From: an uncultured Oscillospiraceae bacterium
GTDB lineage: Bacteria > Bacillota > Clostridia > Oscillospirales > Oscillospiraceae
Assembly (NCBI GenBank): GCA_900763995.1
Contig: CAAFMK010000182.1
Coordinates: 1 to 21,840 of the forward strand
Reading direction: 5' to 3'
Length of the DNA: 21,840 nt
The position numbers were made by a program, and so were the translations under genes. Shown one piece after another: positions 13,382 to 20,887 of the stretch. Under the pieces are notes generated by a model. That model had not been told where the DNA came from. It worked only from the letters and a program-made list of their open reading frames with translations, and did not search any database. How positions within the stretch are numbered: the first letter of the stretch is position 1; the number at the start of each line of letters is the position of its first letter.

Positions 13382-14437
13382 GTGGAGTTGACGGAACGAA
13401 AAAAGCGGATCCTCCGTGCCATTGTAGAGACCTACATCGCCACCGCTGAGCCGGTGGGCTCCAAGGCGGTGGCTGAGCTGTCCGGTCTGGATGTCTCCAC
13501 TGCCACCATCCGCAATGAGATGGCGGATCTCACAGAGCTGGGCCTGCTGGAGCAGCCCCACACCTCTGCGGGGCGGATCCCATCCCCGGCGGGTTATCGG
13601 CTGTATGTCAACGAGCTGATGGATCGTCAGCAGTTGACCATGCAGGAGACACAGCGGATCAATGATGCCCTCAATCTGAAAATGGAGGAGCTGGATCGGG
13701 TCATTGACCGGGCGGGAAAAGTCCTCTCCCAGATCAGTGACTACCCTGTGTTCACCATGTCAGCGGGCCGGGAGCGGGTCACAGTGAAACGCTTTGATCT
13801 GCTGATGGTAGAGGAAAATGCCTTTATCGCTGTGGTGATGACCGATAACAGTGTGGTGAAAAACAAGCTGATCCACATTCCAGATCAACTTTCCGATACC
13901 CAGCTCCAGCTCCTGTCCGCAGTGCTGAACAGCTCCTTTGTGGGGCTGTCCCGGGATGAGATGGAGGAGGCACTGGACAAGATGGAGACCCACACAGCGC
14001 CTGGGGCTTTCGGGCTGATCTCACTGGTGGTGGAATTTGCCATTCAGGTGCTGGATGAACAGGGGCGGCAGAAGATCCGCACCGCTGGGATCACCCATCT
14101 GCTGGAGCACCCGGAGTACCGCAGTCTGGACAAGGCAAAACCTCTGATGACCTACCTCAGTGAGGAGGGTGAGGGAGCCCAGCTGCCCATGAGGATGGAT
14201 AGCGGAAAAAATATGAATATCCTCATTGGGCCGGAAAATATCAGCGATGCTTTAAAAGATACCAGCGTTGTCATGGCAAGCTATGACATTGGAGATAATA
14301 TGAAGGGTGTGATCGGTGTGGTAGGCCCCACCAGAATGGACTACGCCAAGGTCACAGCCCGACTGTCCTACTTTGCCGACAGCCTGACCCGGATGTTTGG
14401 CAAGGAGCTCCCCCCCTCAGAGGACACGGAGGAGTAG
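13382..14437 (+). CDS. hrcA: Heat-inducible transcription repressor HrcA
   Basis: 351-aa repressor that binds CIRCE and autoregulates this operon. The N-terminal winged helix (ELTERKKRILRAIVETYIAT, then AEPVGSKAV and ATIRNEMADLTELGLLEQPH) and the following TSAGRIPSPAGYRLYV block are highly typical; the C-terminal effector domain includes IGPENI and GVIGVVGPTRMDYAKV. I chose the GTG at 13382: AAAGGCGGTGG (13366-13376) precedes it and the first residues match the family. The ATG at 13343 lies inside the CIRCE operator and would add 13 atypical residues. GrpE follows after 33 nt. Confidence 0.96.
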   Translation: MELTERKKRILRAIVETYIATAEPVGSKAVAELSGLDVSTATIRNEMADLTELGLLEQPHTSAGRIPSPAGYRLYVNELMDRQQLTMQETQRINDALNLKMEELDRVIDRAGKVLSQISDYPVFTMSAGRERVTVKRFDLLMVEENAFIAVVMTDNSVVKNKLIHIPDQLSDTQLQLLSAVLNSSFVGLSRDEMEEALDKMETHTAPGAFGLISLVVEFAIQVLDEQGRQKIRTAGITHLLEHPEYRSLDKAKPLMTYLSEEGEGAQLPMRMDSGKNMNILIGPENISDALKDTSVVMASYDIGDNMKGVIGVVGPTRMDYAKVTARLSYFADSLTRMFGKELPPSEDTEE

Positions 14438-14470
14438 TTTAAATAATCATCAGCGAAGGAGCGCATTGTT

Positions 14471-15037
14471 GTGAGTAATCAGGAAAAAGCCAAACAGACC
14501 CCCACCCACTCCGAGGGGCCGGAGGTGGAGGAGCAGACCACACAGCCCCAGGCTGAGGTGGCAGAGGATACCGCCCAGACCCAGGAGCAGCCCCCCAAGG
14601 CAGAGGAGAGCACCGCTGAGGATCAGCTGGCCCAGGCCGAGGATCGGTTCCTCCGTCTGGCCGCCGAGTATGACAACTACAGAAAGCGGACAGCCAAGGA
14701 AAAAGAATCCCTCTGGTCTCAGGCCAAGGCGGACACCGCCATCGCCTTCCTTCCTGTCTATGACAATCTGGAGCGGGCCCTGAAGCAGGAGACCGCCGAT
14801 GAGGCCTATAAAAAGGGCGTGGAGATGACCATGAACCAGCTCAAAGAGGTGTTTACCAAGCTGGGGATCACAGAGATTCCAGCCCTGGGCCAGACCTTTG
14901 ACCCCAACCTCCACAATGCAGTGATGCACATAGAGGATGAGAATCTGGGGGAGAATATGGTGGCAGATGTGTTCCAGGCCGGTTTCCAGCTGGGCGAAAA
15001 GGTCATCCGCTTCTCCATGGTTCAGGTGGCCAATTAG
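14471..15037 (+). CDS. grpE: Nucleotide exchange factor GrpE
   Basis: 188-aa co-chaperone that releases ADP from DnaK. Residues 1-55 are an acidic, Glu/Gln/Pro-rich disordered arm. The dimer coiled coil begins near EDRFLRLAAEYDNYRKRTAK, and the C-terminal beta domain contains GITEIPALGQTFDPNLHNAV and ends FQLGEKVIRFSMVQVAN, as in the family. The start is GTG with AAGGAG 9 nt upstream. It is the second gene of the operon, 109 nt before dnaK. Confidence 0.96.
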   Translation: MSNQEKAKQTPTHSEGPEVEEQTTQPQAEVAEDTAQTQEQPPKAEESTAEDQLAQAEDRFLRLAAEYDNYRKRTAKEKESLWSQAKADTAIAFLPVYDNLERALKQETADEAYKKGVEMTMNQLKEVFTKLGITEIPALGQTFDPNLHNAVMHIEDENLGENMVADVFQAGFQLGEKVIRFSMVQVAN

Positions 15038-15146
15038 TATCCGGTGCGCCAGACAGGCACATAGAGTTCCCACAGAGTGGGGAGTATAAAAGAATCCCAT
15101 TTCATTTGTTTAACATACACTTTTCATATATTAGGAGGAAAACATT

Positions 15147-17003
15147 ATGTCTAAGATTATTGGTATCGACTTAGGTACGACAAATAGCTGTGTGGCCGTT
15201 ATGGAGGGCGGCGATGCTGTGGTCATCGCCAACGCTGAGGGCAACCGCACCACCCCTTCTGTGGTGGCCTTCTCCAAGGACGGCGAGCGCATGGTGGGCC
15301 AGGTGGCAAAGCGCCAGGCCATCACCAACCCCGACCGCACCATCAGCTCCATCAAGCGTGAGATGGGCAGCGATTACCGGGTGGCCATTGATGACAAGAA
15401 GTACACCCCCCAGGAGATCAGCGCCATGATCCTGCAAAAGCTGAAGGCAGATGCAGAGGCATATCTGGGCCAGACCGTCACTGAGGCTGTCATCACCGTC
15501 CCCGCATACTTCACCGATGCCCAGCGTCAGGCCACCAAGGATGCCGGTAAGATCGCCGGTCTGGATGTAAAGCGTATCATCAACGAGCCCACCTCCGCCG
15601 CTCTGGCCTACGGTGTGGATAAGGAGTCTGCCCAGAAGGTCATGGTCTATGACCTGGGCGGCGGTACCTTCGATGTGTCCATTCTGGACATTGACGACGG
15701 CGTCATTGAGGTTCTGGCCACCGCTGGCAACAACCGTCTGGGCGGCGACGACTTCGACAAGTGCGTGATGGACTGGATGGTTGCCGAGTTTAAGCAGGCC
15801 GAGGGCGTGGATCTGTCCAGCGACAAGGTGGCTATGCAGCGCCTGAAAGAGGCCGCTGAGAAGGCCAAGATCGAGCTGTCCGGCGTGACCTCCACCGCCA
15901 TCAATCTGCCCTATATCACCGCCGATGCCACTGGCCCCAAGCATCTGGATCTGACCTTGACCCGTGCCAAGTTCGACCAGCTGACTGCCCATCTGGTGGA
16001 GGCCACCAGCGGCCCTGTGAAGCAGGCCATGTCCGATGCTGGCCTGTCTGGAAGCCAGCTGTCCAAGGTACTGATGGTGGGCGGCTCCAGCCGTATCCCC
16101 GCTGTGCAGGAGATGGTGAAGAAGCTCACTGGCCAGGAGGGCTTCAAGGGCCTGAACCCCGACGAGTGTGTGGCTCTGGGCGCCGCTCTTCAGGGCGGCG
16201 TGTTCACCGGCGATGTGAAGGATCTGTTGCTGCTGGATGTCACTCCCCTGTCTCTGGGTATTGAGACCATGGGCGGCGTGATGACCAAGCTGGTGGAGCG
16301 CAACACCACCATCCCCAAGCGTGCCAGCCAGATCTTCAGCACTGCGGCAGATAACCAGACCTCTGTTGAAGTCCATGTGCTCCAGGGTGAGCGTGAGATG
16401 GCACAGTACAACAAGACTCTGGGCCGCTTCCACCTGGACGGCATTGCTCCCGCCCGCCGCGGCGTGCCCCAGATTGAGGTCACCTTTGACATTGACGCCA
16501 ATGGCATTGTCAATGTGTCCGCCAAGGACATTGCCAGCGGCAAGGAGCAGCAGATCACCATTACCTCCTCCACCAATATGTCCAAGGACGACATTGAGAA
16601 GGCCGTCAAGGAGGCCGAGCAGTTCGCCGCCGAGGATGCCAAGCGCAAGGAAGAGGTAGAGATCCGCAACGGCGGTGACCAGATGGTCTATCAGACCGAA
16701 AAGACTCTGGAGGATATGGGCGACAAGATCCCCGCAGAGGATAAGAGCAAGGTGGAGACCGCTTTGAACCACCTGAAAGAGACCTTAAAGGGCAATGATG
16801 CCCAGGCCATCAAGGAGGCCACAGATGCCCTGACCAAGGAGTTCTATGCAGTCAGCGAGAAGCTGTATGGTCAGGCAGGCCAGGCTGGCCCCGGCCCCGA
16901 TATGGGCGGTGCTGGCTTCAATGGTCAGGCTTCCGGCAACACCAACGCCGGCCCCGATGTGGTGGACGCCGACTATGAGGTTGTGGACGACGACAAGAAG
17001 TAA
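15147..17003 (+). CDS. dnaK: Chaperone DnaK (Hsp70)
   Basis: 618-aa ATP-driven chaperone. The nucleotide-binding domain shows IGIDLGTTNSCVAV (5-18) and VYDLGGGTFDVSIL (167-180) with the conserved threonine at 174; it lacks the insertion of Gram-negative DnaK, as expected in Firmicutes. The interdomain linker DLLLLDVTPLSLG, the substrate domain and a helical lid follow, then a Gly/Ala-rich tail ending DADYEVVDDDKK. ATG with AGGAGG about 8 nt upstream. A small hairpin in the leader (TTCCCAC 15067-15073 with GTGGGGA 15077-15083) could shape mRNA processing. Codon use is strongly biased, as for a highly expressed gene, which explains a long spurious antisense open frame. Confidence 0.98.
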   Translation: MSKIIGIDLGTTNSCVAVMEGGDAVVIANAEGNRTTPSVVAFSKDGERMVGQVAKRQAITNPDRTISSIKREMGSDYRVAIDDKKYTPQEISAMILQKLKADAEAYLGQTVTEAVITVPAYFTDAQRQATKDAGKIAGLDVKRIINEPTSAALAYGVDKESAQKVMVYDLGGGTFDVSILDIDDGVIEVLATAGNNRLGGDDFDKCVMDWMVAEFKQAEGVDLSSDKVAMQRLKEAAEKAKIELSGVTSTAINLPYITADATGPKHLDLTLTRAKFDQLTAHLVEATSGPVKQAMSDAGLSGSQLSKVLMVGGSSRIPAVQEMVKKLTGQEGFKGLNPDECVALGAALQGGVFTGDVKDLLLLDVTPLSLGIETMGGVMTKLVERNTTIPKRASQIFSTAADNQTSVEVHVLQGEREMAQYNKTLGRFHLDGIAPARRGVPQIEVTFDIDANGIVNVSAKDIASGKEQQITITSSTNMSKDDIEKAVKEAEQFAAEDAKRKEEVEIRNGGDQMVYQTEKTLEDMGDKIPAEDKSKVETALNHLKETLKGNDAQAIKEATDALTKEFYAVSEKLYGQAGQAGPGPDMGGAGFNGQASGNTNAGPDVVDADYEVVDDDKK

Positions 17004-17074
17004 TTGTCTAAATCCGCCCAGAGGACAGTTTATCATAAGAAAATGGTGGATGACACAGCCGTGACACCACCTGA

Positions 17075-17116
17075 GGGAACGGCGGGGGCTGCCCCCGCCA
17101 TTTCCCATGTTTTTTA
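17075..17116 (+). terminator. GC-rich hairpin with T run between dnaK and dnaJ
   Basis: GGCGGGGG (17081-17088) pairs with CCCCCGCC (17092-17099), extended by GGGAA (17075-17079) with TTCCC (17102-17106), followed by ATGTTTTTTAC. It has all the marks of an intrinsic terminator but stands inside the operon, so it probably terminates only part of the transcripts and lowers dnaJ relative to dnaK. Confidence 0.75.
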
Positions 17117-17142
17117 CTCCTTTTCTAAAAGTGGTGATTGAT

Positions 17143-18294
17143 ATGCCAGAACAAAAACGAGATTACTATGAGGTACTTGGTGTTGCAAAGGGTGCCTCAG
17201 ATGATGAGATCAAAAGGGCCTACCGCAAGCTGGCCAAACAGAACCACCCAGATCTGAACCCTGGGGACAAGAAGGCAGAAGAGCTCTTCAAGGAAGTCAA
17301 TGAGGCTTACAGCATTCTGTCTGACCCCGAAAAAAAATCCCGATACGACCAGTTTGGTCATGCCGGTGTTGACCCCAACTATGGGGGCGGCGGTGGCTTT
17401 GGCGGCTTTGACATGGGAGATATTGACCTGGGTGATATTTTTGGCTCCTTCTTCGGCGGTGGCTTTGGGGGCGGCTTTGGCGGCTCCAGCAGACGAAATG
17501 GCCCCCAGAAGGGAGAAAACCTGCGGGCCAGCTTAACCATTACATTTGAAGAGGCCGCCTTTGGATGTACCAAGGAGATCGATCTCAACCGCACAGAGAC
17601 CTGTGAGGACTGTCACGGCTCCGGCTGTGCACCCGGTACAACAGCGGAGACCTGTCCAGACTGCCGTGGTTCCGGTGCGGTACGGGTGCAGCGGGGGGCT
17701 GGTGGATTTGCCTTTTCCACTACCACCACCTGTCCCAAGTGTAAGGGAACAGGCAAGCTGATCCACAGCCCATGTAAGACCTGTAATGGCGCAGGAAGTG
17801 TGCGTAAAAAGAAGCGGGTGTCTGTGAACATTCCTGGGGGCATTGACGATGGGCAGGCCGTCTCCCTCCGTGGACAGGGTAACGCCGGTGTCAATGGCGG
17901 CCCGGCAGGAGATCTGCTGGTAGGGATTCAGATCAAGCCCCACAGCCAGTTTAAGAGGGATGGCACCACAGTTTTGTATGAGCACACAGTATCCTTCTAT
18001 CAGGCCGCCATGGGTGCAGAGCTGGAGATCCCAACCATTGACGGAAAGGTCAAGTGGACACTCCCGGCAGGAACCCAGCCAGGAACCACCTTCCGCCTGC
18101 GGGGGAAAGGTATCCCGGATCTGCGGGGCCGTGGACGAGGGGATCAGTATGTAACCGTCAAGGTTCAGGTGCCCACCAGCCTCACAGCCGAGCAGCGGGA
18201 GGCCCTTCATGCTTTTGGTGCTGCAATGGGGGAAGCGATTCCTGAGGAGAACAGCTTCAAAAGCTTTTTTGAGAAAAAGAAGAGAAAAAAATAA
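17143..18294 (+). CDS. dnaJ: Co-chaperone DnaJ (Hsp40)
   Basis: 384-aa type I DnaJ that hands substrates to DnaK and triggers its ATPase. The J domain is at about 7-70 with HPD at 35-37. A Gly/Phe-rich region follows (about 80-115). Four zinc-finger repeats are intact: CEDCHGSG, CPDCRGSG, CPKCKGTG and CKTCNGAG (154-218). The C-terminal beta domains end in a basic KKKRKK tail. The start is the ATG at 17143, matched to the family (PEQKRDYYEVLGV) with AGTGGTGA upstream; the longer frame from 17107 begins within the hairpin's T run. No promoter is evident between the hairpin and the gene. Confidence 0.97.
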   Translation: MPEQKRDYYEVLGVAKGASDDEIKRAYRKLAKQNHPDLNPGDKKAEELFKEVNEAYSILSDPEKKSRYDQFGHAGVDPNYGGGGGFGGFDMGDIDLGDIFGSFFGGGFGGGFGGSSRRNGPQKGENLRASLTITFEEAAFGCTKEIDLNRTETCEDCHGSGCAPGTTAETCPDCRGSGAVRVQRGAGGFAFSTTTTCPKCKGTGKLIHSPCKTCNGAGSVRKKKRVSVNIPGGIDDGQAVSLRGQGNAGVNGGPAGDLLVGIQIKPHSQFKRDGTTVLYEHTVSFYQAAMGAELEIPTIDGKVKWTLPAGTQPGTTFRLRGKGIPDLRGRGRGDQYVTVKVQVPTSLTAEQREALHAFGAAMGEAIPEENSFKSFFEKKKRKK

Positions 18295-18302
18295 TTTATT
18301 CC

Positions 18303-18335
18303 AAAAACAGTCGCTTCAAAAGCGGCTGTTTTTTT
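18303..18335 (+). terminator. Terminator of the heat-shock operon
   Basis: AAAAACAGTCGCTT (18303-18316) pairs with AGCGGCTGTTTTT (18321-18333), one T-G wobble, short CAA-type loop, with the T run included in the right arm. It lies 9 nt past the dnaJ stop. Confidence 0.88.
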
Positions 18336-18403
18336 CAACATACCAGGGCCTGAATGTGGAGTAAGGGGAGAAGAACTGAACAAAATTTTAACGGCCAATT
18401 ACC

Positions 18404-18432
18404 TTGACATTTTAGTGGGATAGTCCTATATT
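18404..18432 (+). promoter_or_regulatory. Near-consensus sigma-A promoter of the antiporter
   Basis: TTGACA (18404-18409), 17-nt spacer, TATATT (18427-18432). It leaves a leader of about 120 nt before the antiporter ATG. The leader contains GTATCGG (18435-18441) and its complement CCGATAC (18506-18512), which could fold it. Confidence 0.8.
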
Positions 18433-18540
18433 CTGTATCGGTTCCCAGTGCATATCAACACCATACCATTTCCCATTCTGCATCAGGAATTTTTCTAGCG
18501 GTACTCCGATACGGCATTGCATGGAAACCAGAGATTTCAT
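18412..18540 (-). pseudogene. Coding-like remnant antisense to the antiporter leader
   Basis: A minus-strand frame of 42 codons from ATG 18538-18540 to TAA 18412-18414 reads RIGVPLEKFLMQNGKWYGVD, then MHWEPIQNIGLSH. It has natural composition but no ribosome site. It may be the tail of a former gene now overlain by the antiporter promoter. Family not recognised. Confidence 0.3.
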
Positions 18541-18561
18541 CGCAGGAAGGAAAGAGTAAAT

Positions 18562-19758
18562 ATGGAATCATATGAAATCCTACGGGACATCGCTATTATT
18601 CTGGTGGCAGCCAAATTTTGTGGACTGGCGGCACGGACTTTGCACTTGCCCAGTGTGGTGGGCAACATTATCGCTGGCCTGCTCATCGGCCCATGTATGC
18701 TGAACCTGGTCATCCCATCAGATTTTTTAAGCCAAATGGCTGAGATCGGTGTGGTTCTGCTCATGTTTTCTGCGGGATTGGAGTCAGATACCAAGGAAAT
18801 TGTGCGCAGCGGCCCAAAGGCGTTGGCGGTGGCCGCCTCGGGAGTTGTGATTCCCCTGTTGGCGGGAACCGGATTGTTTCTACTCTTTTATGGGAATGCC
18901 AGCAGTGAACGAAATCTATTTTATGAGGCCCTGTTTATTGGATGTATTTTGACTGCAACCTCTGTCTCTATCACAGTGGAGACCCTGCGTGAGCTGGGTA
19001 AGCTCAAGGGGCGGGTCGGGACGACCATCATGTCCGCAGCCATCATTGACGATGTACTTGGCATTATTGTACTGACCCTGATCAGTGGATTAAAAGACCC
19101 GGATGCCTCCATCTGGCTGGTGGCCATCAATACCGTTTCGTTTTTCCTATTCTCTGCCATTGTGGGCTATGTGATTTACCGTGTATTTCAGTGGATGGAT
19201 GACCGCCACCCCCAGACGCGCCGTCTGCCCATTCTGGCACTGGCCTTTTGTATGGCTATGGCCTATATTGCTGAGGAATATTTCGGTATTGCAGATATTA
19301 CTGGTGCATATCTGGCAGGTCTGGTGTTGTCCAATCTACAGGATGCGCCCTACATCGAGCGCAAGATGGATATTAACTCCTATATCCTCTTTGGCCCACT
19401 GTTTTTTGCATCCATCGGCCTGAGTACCAATGTGGGGGAGATGGACAGCAAGCTGATGCTGTTTAACCTGATTTTTGTGGTGGTAGCACTGCTGACCAAA
19501 ATCATTGGCTGTGGTGGTGTGGCACGGCTTTGTGGATTTACGGGAAAAGAATCTATGAAAATTGGTGTGGGGATGATGAATCGTGGAGAGGTTGCCCTCA
19601 TCGTGGCCCAAAAGGGGCTGGCACTTGGGCTGTTAAACCCGGTGTTTTTTACCAGTGTGATCATCCTGATCCTGATTTCCGCCATCGTGACCCCCATTGT
19701 GCTGAAAATTCTGTATCAGAAAGATGCACAGGAGGAGCTTGTCCAATCAGGGGGGTAA
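18562..19758 (+). CDS. Cation/proton antiporter, CPA2 family
   Basis: 398-aa membrane protein with about 12 helices that exchanges Na+ or K+ for protons. CPA2 features: SVVGNIIAGLLIGP (31-44), LLMFSAGLESD (66-76), TATSVSITVETLRELGKL (131-148), the paired aspartates Asp163-Asp164 in AAIIDDVLG, thought to carry the ions in this family, and MMNRGEVALIVAQKGL near the end. It lacks the C-terminal TrkA-N/RCK regulatory domain of Kef-type channels, so direct NAD or nucleotide gating is not expected. The start is the ATG at 18562 with GGAAGGAAAGAG upstream; a longer frame to 18517 lacks a ribosome site. Single-gene unit with its own promoter and terminator. Confidence 0.9.
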   Translation: MESYEILRDIAIILVAAKFCGLAARTLHLPSVVGNIIAGLLIGPCMLNLVIPSDFLSQMAEIGVVLLMFSAGLESDTKEIVRSGPKALAVAASGVVIPLLAGTGLFLLFYGNASSERNLFYEALFIGCILTATSVSITVETLRELGKLKGRVGTTIMSAAIIDDVLGIIVLTLISGLKDPDASIWLVAINTVSFFLFSAIVGYVIYRVFQWMDDRHPQTRRLPILALAFCMAMAYIAEEYFGIADITGAYLAGLVLSNLQDAPYIERKMDINSYILFGPLFFASIGLSTNVGEMDSKLMLFNLIFVVVALLTKIIGCGGVARLCGFTGKESMKIGVGMMNRGEVALIVAQKGLALGLLNPVFFTSVIILILISAIVTPIVLKILYQKDAQEELVQSGG

Positions 19759-19767
19759 AATAAGGAG

Positions 19768-19808
19768 ACCGCCCAGGCTGTTGATCCAGCTTGGGCGGTG
19801 TTGTTTTG
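19768..19808. terminator. Bidirectional terminator between antiporter and trmB
   Basis: A 13-bp stem, ACCGCCCAGGCTG (19768-19780) with CAGCTTGGGCGGT (19787-19799), one G-U, loop TTGATC, followed by GTTGTTTT. On the minus strand it is followed by CTCCTTATTTTA, so it serves both convergent genes. Confidence 0.85.
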
Positions 19809-19837
19809 GGATATGGTGGCGGAATCAGGTGGGAGCC

Positions 19838-20536
19838 TTACTCCTCCTTGCGTGTGGGGTCTGGGCCTGCAATGGGATGAAATTCCGGCTCTGGGTTCAT
19901 GATCTCTTTGGTGCCCACACAGCGGTTGATGGGGGTGCCCATCAGATGGAATTTCTCCTCATAATCGGTCATCACGCCGCAGATTCCATCACCGTGCAGA
20001 TTGCGGGTGACCTCAGACAGAGCGAAGCCCGCTTTGGGGAACTGGAACAGTGACCACTCAAACAGGTCGTGATTGTCAGATTTAAAGTGGATCTGTCCAC
20101 CTGTGCGGAGAATGCCACGATAGAGGACTAAAAACTGTTCGTGGGTCAGGCGGCGGCGGGCGTGCTTCAGACCGGGCCAGGGGTCGCAGAAGTTGATATA
20201 CAGCAGATCCAGCTCATCAGGGGCGAAGTAATCCCGAAGCAGGGCCGCATCTCCATCAATAAAGAAGATGTTGTCCAGCCCCTTTTCCAGACACCGCTCC
20301 ATGGCGATGACCATAGCATCAGGCACACGCTCCAGAGCGATGTAGAGCACATTGGGATTTTCTTCCGCCGTCTGGGTGGAAAAGCGCCCCTTTCCACAGC
20401 CGATTTCCAGCCGGATCTCCTGGGCCTCCGGCTTTAAGTCCCGCCAGTGTCCACGGAGCTTGGAAGGATCTGGGATCAGCAGCTTGGCACACCGCTCCAT
20501 GCGTGGGATCAGGTTGGGCTTTTTTCTCATTCTCAT
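19838..20536 (-). CDS. trmB: tRNA (guanine-N7)-methyltransferase
   Basis: 232-aa SAM-dependent enzyme that makes m7G at position 46 of tRNAs. The SAM loop LEIGCGKGRF (43-52), the acidic ALER (67-70), the catalytic-area CDPWPGLKHARRRL (117-130), HFKSDNHDLFEW (150-161) and TDYEEKF (190-196) are all present. The usual DPWPKKRH reads DPWPGLKH here. The start is the ATG at 20534-20536 with AAAGGTG about 11 nt upstream; the frame is open another 71 codons, but that covers the promoter region. It is transcribed alone and lies back to back with tRNA-Pro. Confidence 0.94.
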   Translation of the reverse strand: MRMRKKPNLIPRMERCAKLLIPDPSKLRGHWRDLKPEAQEIRLEIGCGKGRFSTQTAEENPNVLYIALERVPDAMVIAMERCLEKGLDNIFFIDGDAALLRDYFAPDELDLLYINFCDPWPGLKHARRRLTHEQFLVLYRGILRTGGQIHFKSDNHDLFEWSLFQFPKAGFALSEVTRNLHGDGICGVMTDYEEKFHLMGTPINRCVGTKEIMNPEPEFHPIAGPDPTRKEE

Positions 20537-20573
20537 AGAATATCGATCACCTTTCAGGTTGTTTGCAAAAAAT

Positions 20574-20603
20574 ATCTTACCATAGGAGGGGGAATACTTG
20601 CAA
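20574..20603 (-). promoter_or_regulatory. Sigma-A promoter of trmB
   Basis: On the minus strand TTGCAA (20598-20603), 18-nt spacer, TAAGAT (20574-20579), about 40 nt before the trmB ATG. Confidence 0.6.
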
Positions 20604-20704
20604 TCCTTTTGAAAATATACTATACTACTCCCTGGCTGTCCAGATGATTGGAATCTATGATTTCCGATATTTGATAAAAAAGTCTTTTCTTTTTTATTTA
20701 GATG

Positions 20705-20713
20705 TGCTATAAT
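20705..20713 (+). promoter_or_regulatory. Extended -10 promoter of tRNA-Pro
   Basis: TGCTATAAT at 20705-20713 is a perfect extended -10 box, 45 nt upstream of the tRNA. The -35 area is only a T-rich stretch (TTTTCT), which extended -10 promoters tolerate. Confidence 0.7.
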
Positions 20714-20757
20714 AGGAAAGCCAATAAGCCAGATCCTGTGCTTGCACAAGTAAATAA

Positions 20758-20833
20758 CCGGGTGTAGCGCAGTTGGTAGCGCGCCTGCTTTGGGAGCAGG
20801 ATGCCGCAGGTTCGAATCCTGTCACTCGGACCA
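20758..20833 (+). tRNA. tRNA-Pro (anticodon UGG)
   Basis: 76 nt with an encoded CCA (20831-20833). The acceptor stem CCGGGTG pairs with CACTCGG (one G-U), the D arm is GCGC with GCGC, the anticodon stem CCTGC/GCAGG holds loop TTTGGGA (anticodon TGG), and the T arm GCAGG/CCTGT encloses TTCGAAT. UGG reads all proline codons in many bacteria. A terminator follows directly. Confidence 0.97.
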
Positions 20834-20834
20834 T

Positions 20835-20887
20835 GCAGAGTGTCCTTATAGGATCTGAGTATCCTGTAATGGACACTCTGCTTTTTT
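20835..20887 (+). terminator. Terminator of tRNA-Pro
   Basis: GCAGAGTGTCC (20835-20845) pairs with GGACACTCTGC (20871-20881), with an inner GGAT/ATCC arm, followed by TTTTTT (20882-20887). Its T run overlaps the stop codon of the minus-strand resolvase-like gene, so it marks the likely edge of the integrated element. Confidence 0.9.

Noticed and set aside
14450..15100. 216-codon open frame antisense to grpE
   Set aside because: Leucine/glycine-rich shadow of the Glu/Gln-rich GrpE arm; no start signals.
15171..16772. 533-codon open frame antisense to dnaK
   Set aside because: It is a shadow produced by the strong third-position GC bias of dnaK; no ribosome site and low-complexity Gly/His/Leu composition.
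17533..18210. 225-codon open frame antisense to dnaJ
   Set aside because: Shadow of the conserved zinc-finger region on the other strand; no ribosome site.
20537..20749. Extended N-terminus of trmB
   Set aside because: It crosses the trmB promoter and intergenic region; family homology and the ribosome site place the start at 20536.
20694..20876. Minus-strand frame containing RVTGFEPAASCSQSRRATNC
   Set aside because: This is the well-known false protein read from the antisense of a tRNA gene.
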